Part shown: positions 57,318 to 64,000 of the stretch, one piece after another
How the letters are laid out: each line of letters opens with the position of its first letter
Numbering within the stretch: position 1 is the stretch's first letter
Source: Saururus chinensis
Taxonomy: Eukaryota > Streptophyta > Magnoliopsida > Piperales > Saururaceae
Length of the DNA: 64,000 nucleotides
NCBI GenBank assembly: GCA_035235625.1
Contig: CP141145.1
Coordinates: forward strand, 26,786,563 to 26,850,562
Direction: 5' to 3'
Notes under the pieces: model-generated
What the model saw: only the letters and a program-made list of their open reading frames with translations
What the model was told of the DNA's origin: nothing
The model's database searches: none
Translations under genes and position numbers: made by a program

Positions 57318-57335
57318 TGGCGCCGTTGTTGGGGA
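57318..57335 (+). other. Primer binding site, tRNA-Asp type
   Basis: TGGCGCCGTTGTTGGGGA differs at one base from TGGCGCCGTTGCCGGGGA-type sites, which pair with the 3' end of plant tRNA-Asp and are characteristic of Athila and related Gypsy elements. It primes minus-strand synthesis. Confidence 0.75.
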
Positions 57336-57611
57336 CGGTGTTGTTTTGTTACTAAATTAGTATTAGGATAATTCTATCTAATTTAGATTCAGTTTACTTT
57401 AGTTTTTAGGTTAATTCTTAGTTTCTTACCTTCTTTTAATTTGATCTTGTAGGCTGAGTTGAAGATCGTGCTTTCTATACTTGTGGCCACAAGTGGACAT
57501 CGACAAGCATAGTGCTTCTCTTCGGTTTGCAAGATCATTTTCTCCCTTTATTTTTAGTTCTTTTCTTAGTTAATTTTTGCTTATTCTTCCCCTTTTTATA
57601 CTTAAAATTGT

Positions 57612-58180
57612 GTGGTGTGTTTGTGGTGTATGCGTGGTCGTTGCTCCTTACTCCCCCGATTAGTACCATTTAACCCTGAGCCTGAGCGGACATCTAGGAG
57701 AGCTGAGTTGCCCTCAACCTACATCCCTATACCCCCAAACTCTCCCACCAATTCCTCCACCCACACTACTTCTACCATCATCATGGCTGAACATCAGTTA
57801 GTAGATGCACCATTCAAAGCTCTAAGGGAGTATTACACTTCCAATGAGTACACCTCTCCTTCATGCATTAGGTTGCCAGCAGTCGCTATTCAAAATTATG
57901 AGATTAAGCCCAATGCCATTCAAATGCTTCCATCCTTTTATGGGCTTAATAATGAAAACCCGTATAGGCACCTAAATAACTTCTTGGAAATATGCACAAC
58001 TTTTAAGCTCTCAAATTTAACCGATGAGGCCGTCAAACTTTGGCTTTTCCCTTTCACACTGAAAGATAAGGCTAAAGAATGACTTCACTCATTAAAGCCA
58101 AATACTATCATAACATGGGCCCAAATGCAACAAGAGTTCCTTAAAAAGTACTTCCCCATAGGTAAAACCAACCAAATGAC
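57612..58180 (+). pseudogene. Athila-like Gypsy gag, broken and truncated
   Basis: The frame opens at a GTG (57612); the first ATG in the conserved part is at about 57784 (MAEHQLVDAPFKALREYY). It contains the Gypsy gag core IKPNAIQMLPSFYGLNNENP, HLNNFLEICTTFKLS, LTDEAVKLWLFPFTLKDKAK, then TGA at 58081-58083 in place of the conserved tryptophan codon, and reads on LHSLKPNTIITWAQMQQEFL, KKYFPIGKTNQM. A 4.4-kb LTR cuts it at 58181. Gag packages element RNA; this copy is dead by both lesions. Confidence 0.85.
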
Positions 58181-60279
58181 TGTAATGCCCTTGATTTTTC
58201 CTATGATTTTTTGTAATTTTTTTGCTATTTTTTGATCATTTTTTGTAGAAAAATATGATGTTTCGTTGTATTGGCTTCGGTATTCATACCCGTAGAGTCG
58301 GGTGTGGGGCTTAGTTGCAGGCCGTGGGCCTCGCTACGCGCTTTCAGTGTGAATTTTAGACTTACAACGTGTAAACAGGAGGTAAGCGTGTGATAGGGAT
58401 ATAAGTGGACAAAAAAATTAAAATGAAAAAGGATTGGGCTTAGGCTCGGCCGAGCCCAATCCAGAACTCTCTGGAGGACAAACCCCCCTCCCCATTTGTT
58501 GTCTCCTCACTGGCGGCCGCCAGCGGGATGCCCGGCCACCACCACTAGTTCCGCCTCGGTGGTGCGACGCCAAGGGGCCACTGCCCCAGCCACCCATGGC
58601 CGCGCTGCCTCCTCCCCGGTTAGCCCCCCCTCTCTATTTTGAGTTTTGATCGCTGCCGCTGTGGGCCGGCAAGGGCCGGCTGGCCGCCGTGGGCTCCGCC
58701 CCGGCCTAGCAACGGCCAGGGATGGCCATACTTGGCCCAACGCCACCTGGTTCGGCCTCCCCATTCATTCCGGTCTGCCCCTTTTCCCGGTTTGTGTTTC
58801 CTCAGTTTTGCAATCTGTGGCCTCCACCGTGGACTGGTAAGGGCCGGCGACGGTGGGAGGCCACCCCTCCCGGTCCTAGTGGGCCTCCTCCGCCACCCCA
58901 CTTTTGTTTTCCATCTCTGCTTTGTTTCTGCTGATGCACTGCTTTGGTTAAACAGTAGCCGCCTCCGGTGACCTACGCCTGACCAGACCTCCGTCGACCT
59001 ACGCGTGATCGAACCTCCGTCCAGCCCCGCCTTGGTCTGACAAAGGTAGTGGACCACCTCTCCCTGCTCGTTTCCGCCTCTGCCCTCCCTCTTTCCTCCA
59101 GCCAGACCCATCTTCTCCCCGGTTTCTGTTTGTAACAAAAATTGGTTGATGCCCCACGAGAGCCAGCCTCCGGTCAGCCAACCTTGGCTTGGTGATGATG
59201 GCAAGGGCCACCCTTGCTTGGCCCCACCTAACCTGGTGTGATCGCCTCTGACCCGTGCTCCTCTTTCGGAACTAGTTCCGCCTCACCTACATATTTGCCC
59301 GTTGACCCCTCTTGCCCATTTTATGTTGTCGGTACCAGACGGCCTCTAGCAAGAATTTGTATGACCTACCATGACCGAAGGTGGACGAGTTCACCTGCAT
59401 AGGACTTGGCTAGTGAGGCCTCACGACTTTTGTTTGACCCTGAACCTTTCTCCAGTCCTTTGTCGTGCGAGATGTACAGCCGCCGCACCTATTGTTTCGG
59501 TTGTGGGTGGTGATCGACAGTGTTGCCGTTTTGAATTGGTCACCACTAGGGCCTTAGCCCTGTCGGATCCTTATGAGACTTCCTCTATTTAGCCTCTTCC
59601 CCTCCCCTTTTGCCGAGTGTGCATGTAGCCACGCGAGTAGTTTAGGGTTTTGGTGCTGCTTGGGTGTCGCCTAATTGTCGGATGGCTCCGCCATCTTTTG
59701 GATTTGACCACTAGAGTCCACCACCTCTCCTCTGTCCTCAAGAGGTGCCCCACGCCCTCCGCCCTTATGTGGGCCTTTGTAAATGCAAAATTGACACTGT
59801 TGGGTGCTGTCCATGGCCGATTTCGACGTCTTGCGGCCGGCCAAGTATTTCTCAGCTGCTGGCCGACCTCCATTTAGTACACCATCGAATTCCAGTCTCA
59901 CCTACCACTTGTTGGCACGACATTTCTCTCAGCCACCCCTAGAGTGTTGCTGTGGTTCAGGATTTTTTTGCGTTGATCTGTGTCACCCCTGTTTGGCCGT
60001 GGGTAGTTTCGGTGCTTCCTAAAACCTCAAGACAATAGCTCTCTCAGCTAGGCAATGGTTTTGACCGCCAACTCCGCCACCGGCGCCACCTCCATTGTAT
60101 GCTTGCCATCAAATGTCATGATTACGAAGTAAGGGAGCTTTGAACTCATAATTTCATGATAGCATGCTTTGAATAAGTAGGAGCATGCTAGGATTATATG
60201 ATTCCATATTTAGGATCGGTTTTATCATGGCCTGTTTGCATGATGTAAGAGAATGAATTATGCCACGTTGAGATGCATA

Positions 60280-60450
60280 TGTTATGTATGTGAGTTGTAA
60301 GCATGTTTTATGTATGTGGAATGTGTATACGCTAGTGATGGCTAGCGAATATGTTAGCATGCTGCGTATGTGTATGATGTACGTGCTAGTGATGGCTAGT
60401 GATTATGTGAGTAAGTTACGTATGTGGACTATGTGTGTGGGTAGAGGTAT
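60280..60450. repeat. Minisatellite in LTR, unit about 60-75 bp, two copies
   Basis: Unit built on GTGCTAGTGATGGCTAGTGA with TATGTATGTGGA spacers, at about 60330 and 60385. Confidence 0.7.
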
Positions 60451-61209
60451 GAGCAACGGGTGGTAAGAAGTGACAAGGGTTTGGTACGAAGTTGGATGTG
60501 GATTTGGATGTGTAAGCATATGACGGAAGACAGAGAAGGTAAGTTTGATGAGTGAGGATTTGAAATAGATCGGTTTGGTTTGGAGCGTACGTAGGGGGTT
60601 TGGTAAGTAAGAGGACTTAGTCTTGGAGCCTTATGAGGGTTTAGTTGATAGTAAGAGTGTGCATAATTGTACAAGCATAACGTACAAATTATGAAGTGAA
60701 AAATAAGTATAATAAGTGAGATATTAAGTAAGAGGATGATAACGGGGATCTGTTATGAGGAGCTCAGTTTGACGATGTAAGTAAGATGTTTTGACCGTAA
60801 GGTGGATGACAAAGGATGTATGATTACGTAAGGATTTGTGTACGGTGAGCTATGTTGTGACTTGGATGGGTAAGTAAAGTCTGCTGCCCGACGACCTAAG
60901 GTTTTGATCAGGCTTAGTTTTGGTTTGATCAGTCGAGGACTGTGAGTTTGTTTGGCATAATTATAATGCATAGCTTAATTCGAACTTGAATTATAAGAAA
61001 GCTAATGATAGTGTTGTGAGTTTGAGACTTGAGGGTTCAACGGATTAAGTTCCGTGTTTGAGCTAGCCGATAATGAGTCGGTTGAGCATTTATTATATCT
61101 TGTCATGATGTTTATTCTGCTGGATGTTGTCTGTGTGCTATATAGAGCACCAGATGTCTAATGCTCTGTTGAGAGTAACTGTATGTATGCTTTCGATTTG
61201 GTATGTGTG

Positions 61210-61350
61210 TTGTATTAAGCCCAGACCTTTGATGCTCTATTGAGAGTGTTGTATGTTCTTGCCCAAGCATGACACTGTATGTTCCTGCCTAAGAGTGACA
61301 TTGTATGATTCCGCCCAGGAGGCACTGTATGATTTCTGCCCAAGAATGGC
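61210..61350. repeat. Minisatellite in LTR, unit about 28-32 bp, four copies
   Basis: Unit of the form TGTATGTTCCTGCCTAAGAG plus TGACAC, degenerate, four times in a row. Confidence 0.75.
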
Positions 61351-61609
61351 ACTGGCACTATAAGACCCCTTATGTGTGGGCAATTGTATGACCCCTTATG
61401 TATGTGTGTATGTTTGCGCGCTCAGGTAAGTAGTATCATGGATCTACTCTTACCTGTTTGATCATGTGCCCCATGAGCATAGGTGTGCCTTACCTTCGGA
61501 AAAGTCCACGATGTCTAGTCACTCCCCAGAGGTTAAGGTGATACCCCAGTGACATTCTTTTCCTTTTCGACGCTGGAGCTTATTAGTTGTAATGAGATTC
61601 AGTGGTCGA

Positions 61610-61875
61610 TAGTATGTATACAACTGTAAGAGTGAGTATGAGCACGACTGTAAGAGTAAGTATGAGCATGACTGTAAGAGTATGAGTATGAGTACGACTG
61701 TAAGAGTATGATTTTGAACAAGACAGTAAGTGTAAGATTGTACGAGTAAGGTCGTACGAGTAAATGTAAGATGGTACAAGTAAGGACATACGAGTAAGTG
61801 TAAGATTGTACGAGTAAGGTCATATAAGTACATGTAAGTTGTATGAGTTAACATACGATGGTACGAGTAAGTTTG
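61610..61875. repeat. Minisatellite in LTR, unit about 24-30 bp, about ten copies
   Basis: Unit alternates AGTATGAGCACGACTGTAAG (first half) and GTAAGATTGTACGAGTAAGG (second half). The unit drifts from one form into the other. The frames read on - here (YSYSYSYS-like) are repeat artefacts. Confidence 0.85.
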
Positions 61876-62587
61876 TAAGACCCTGATTAAGGGTGTTTGT
61901 GTAAGTTTGGTTTGATGGTGTGTTATGCGTGCTTATATGCATATGTATATAATTGTTATATGTTGTATGCTTCATGTTTGAGTTGCATGAATACATGTAT
62001 CTATGAACTTATTGAGTTCACTGTTTGGGATTCCCCTACTGGTTATTTTCCTACTGAGTATGAAAATACTCATTACCCTACTTTTTAGCCCCGTGGGAGG
62101 CTTTTACAGGTATGGGTTGGAGAGCTCCAGGAGATGGATGCTCATTTCGGCGATGGATTATTTTGCCTTTAACTCAGGTATACTTGATTCACTACGAGTA
62201 TCATTTGTGCCACGATCTAATGTATTGGGTGAGATGAGATTTAAGTGTTTATATCTTCTGGACTTTTAGTTAGGATCAGAATGTAGACTGTTATGGGACT
62301 TGTACTTGGGGATGTTTGGGAGTTATTTGTATTTAAAAATTCATGATCATGGTAATTTAGTCGTACATTTATTTTCGAGTAGCGTTGAGGATATTTGCTT
62401 TGGTCGTATGATGTTTTACCGAATGAGAAAAAATTTGGATGGAAAATTGATGTTTAATGTTTTAAATTAAAAACTACTTTCACAGGTTTTGATTTCATTA
62501 TTTTTTCTCCGATTTACGGTCGTTATATTGCAAAAAAAAATATTCCATGAATTTTAAGAAAATGCAATGAAAATCTCGAGCATTACA

Positions 62588-63520
62588 ATGATGGCTTCCA
62601 TGTCATCCATACCAAGGCCGCCCTCTCTATTGTATATCCGACATCATTTTGATCTCAAAGTTGGGCACCAAAGGTGCCACACTCATTGCATACGTCAGCA
62701 TGACCTTTAGGGATTTTCCTCCACAGTATTTGTGTGAATTCTGCCCTCTACATCTTGCTCTTTCTATCATTTTTTGTCAATCTTTAAGGAACACTTTTCT
62801 TTTGAATTTTGTTTTTATTCTAGATTTGTAAAAGGCTCTCTTTTTTTTATTGGAAGAGTGTTTCAACTTCTTCATATCTTTTTGCAAAGGTGTTTGTTGG
62901 TAAATCTATGGGTCTTCATGTGTGGACAAGGTAGATGCTACAATTTGTTATGAGGGTATTGACAACTGGTATCTTCATTTGCTTTACTTTGTCATTTGAT
63001 TCAACTTTCTTTTTTAACGTATTGGAAAATATAATTGCCTACTTTTCCTGGCTTCCATTATTAAAACATATTGTGGGTTGTATATTCTCGTCCTTTCCTT
63101 CTTTTCTATTGATGAAGTTAAGACAATCCCTTTTACATACCTCTAGCTAAATCAAATAAAAATTCTTATCCAGATGAAGGATGCAATCATAGAGAAGGCA
63201 AATGATTTGATGCTTAATCACTTGGTACCTGTTGGGTACATTTGTCTTCTATTTTTATGAGAGTACTTTTAGTTTAGGCAGGTTGTCTTCGATCTTTGCA
63301 CACTGCATTTTTAATTCTTAAAGTCTCTTTTATAGAGGATTGGGCCATTTTCTTAACAAATGCACTTTTGCTTGCTGGGGAGAAAGGGATCCATTTTGAC
63401 ACTTGCATGATGAATGGATGGGTAAAAAAGCTTTGGGCCAAGTAGCTGTGAGTGATTCTACTTAACAATTATCATTAACTAATATGCTTTCCTTGGTATA
63501 GTTAAATACATACCCCCTGT
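62588..63520. other. Unassigned region
   Basis: Does not resume the Athila gag that was interrupted at 58180, apart from the TSD-like ATGAT. Short + frames (62649-62831, 62935-63150) have no recognisable domain. It may be exons of a degraded gene, but I cannot name it. Confidence 0.35.
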
Positions 63521-63522
63521 GT

Positions 63523-63632
63523 CCTATATTAATCGCTACATTTGATATTTTAAAATAAAAGTTTTTCAAAATAAACTAAAATTAGTTTATTTTGAAAAAC
63601 CAAATGTAACTATTAATTTGGAACAGAGGGAG
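63523..63632. mobile_element. Stowaway-like MITE, about 110 bp
   Basis: Left end CCCCCTGTGTCCTATATTAA and right end reverse-complemented CTCCCTCTGTTCCAAATTAA form a terminal inverted repeat of the CTCCCTCCGTCCCA type. An internal hairpin pairs AAATAAACT-type sequence on both sides of the centre. TA lies at 63521-63522; the right TA is offset by two bases. Confidence 0.7.
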
Positions 63633-63639
63633 CATATTT

Positions 63640-64000
63640 TAATTATAAATTCTAACTTTTGAGATGAATTTGATTCTCAGTGTCGGGTGTGAGGGAAGTT
63701 TGTGACTCTTTGTCGATCTGTCTAGGTCTTTAGTTGTTGAGGATATGTGGGTGGAAAAATTCAACACTTCATGTCCATTTCGATTTGGAAGGACATATAT
63801 ATGACACTACATTGAGGCTTCAATATCCATGGTTTGAGATTCTTCATGACAAATGGTAACAAGAGATCATGCAAACAAACTCACATGTTTTCTTTGGAGC
63901 AAAAATCCATGATGAAAAGGAAGCAACTCTTCAAAAGAATGTCTTCTAAACCATTTGATAAATGAGAGTAAGAACCTCTGAGAGAGCATTGGAAGGTCTC
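63640..64000. other. No gene seen at the window end
   Basis: No frame, repeat or element end that I could identify; the window may cut a feature here. Confidence 0.4.

Larger units (their letters stand above)
58181..62587 (+). mobile_element. Tekay-like solo LTR, 4.41 kb, nested in Athila gag
   Basis: Starts TGTAATGCCC and ends GAGCATTACA. The ends form an 8-bp inverted pair (TGTAATGC/GCATTACA). The flanks are ATGAC (58176-58180) and ATGAT (62588-62592), a TSD with one mismatch. There is no PBS, PPT or domain; the GC-rich 58430-60020 open frames on both strands are compositional. It holds several minisatellites. The length is large for a solo LTR but within what Tekay-type elements show. Confidence 0.7.

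Noticed and set aside
58434..60022. Several long open frames on both strands inside the 4.4-kb LTR
   Set aside because: GC-rich LTR sequence with stacked frames on both strands and no domain; the LTR boundaries explain the segment.
61519..61854. YSYS-repeat protein on -
   Set aside because: Translation of the degenerate minisatellite at 61610-61875 in three frames; not a gene.

Overview
The window looks like repeat-dense intergenic DNA from a flowering-plant nuclear genome. Host-like exons have GT-AG introns. The recognisable gene families are plant ones: neprosin/DUF239 peptidase, ATL RING-H2, plastid release factor PrfB, exportin XPO1/CRM1, flavonoid 3'-hydroxylase CYP75B, receptor-like kinase and F-box. 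The mobile DNA is the plant set of Copia, Tekay-like and Athila-like Gypsy, CACTA, hAT, Mutator-like and Stowaway-like elements. I cannot name the species. I found no tRNA, rRNA, CRISPR or prokaryotic-style operon.

Only two loci look intact. The first is a seven-exon neprosin-family glutamic peptidase gene on + (24567-27166, 398 aa predicted). The second is a single-TM RING-H2 (ATL-type) E3 ligase exon on - (34251-34983). Everything else gene-like is broken: two XPO1 pseudogenes (6559-8801 and about 40668-41870), three PrfB exon relics (2965-3130, 5959-6183, 35492-35710), a truncated ATL copy (4004-4400), a CYP75B remnant (37943-38440), a receptor-kinase transmembrane exon (32926-33041) and an F-box pseudogene (46150-47110, -).

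Layout. 1-4000: AT-rich, with four direct copies of a repeat of about 0.25-0.6 kb and a PrfB exon relic. 4004-10800: duplicated block A (ATL, PrfB, XPO1 relics) and two solo LTRs of one family, each with its own 5-bp target-site duplication (TSD). 10800-19990: repeats, hAT-like elements, a Copia 3' end and small inverted-repeat elements. 19989-22860: Gypsy 3' LTR (-). 22862-27170: composite repeat, then the neprosin gene. 28200-31416: CACTA-type DNA packed with TAGCGACGC inverted repeats and CT tracts. 32900-36110: receptor-kinase exon, ATL gene and PrfB relic (block B). 36443-37666: hAT-type element with a perfect 8-bp TSD. 37943-41870: CYP75B and XPO1 relics. 42800-49817: coding-like repeats, CACTA derivatives and the F-box pseudogene. 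49823-53078: composite repeat interrupted by an element that itself holds an LTR. 53595-62587: LTR nested in LTR (Tekay-like, then Athila-like with PBS and gag, then a 4.4-kb Tekay-like LTR). 62588-64000: unassigned, with one Stowaway-like MITE.

The genes do not form a pathway. Block A and block B are copies of one ancestral segment (ATL on -, PrfB and XPO1 on +). Comparing them gives an empty site for one LTR insertion and shows a deletion in block A. I did not find a convincing previously undescribed biological system. The most informative signals are the dated insertions, the CACTA repeat arrays with an apparently captured F-box fragment, and the unusual proline-repeat exon of the ATL gene.
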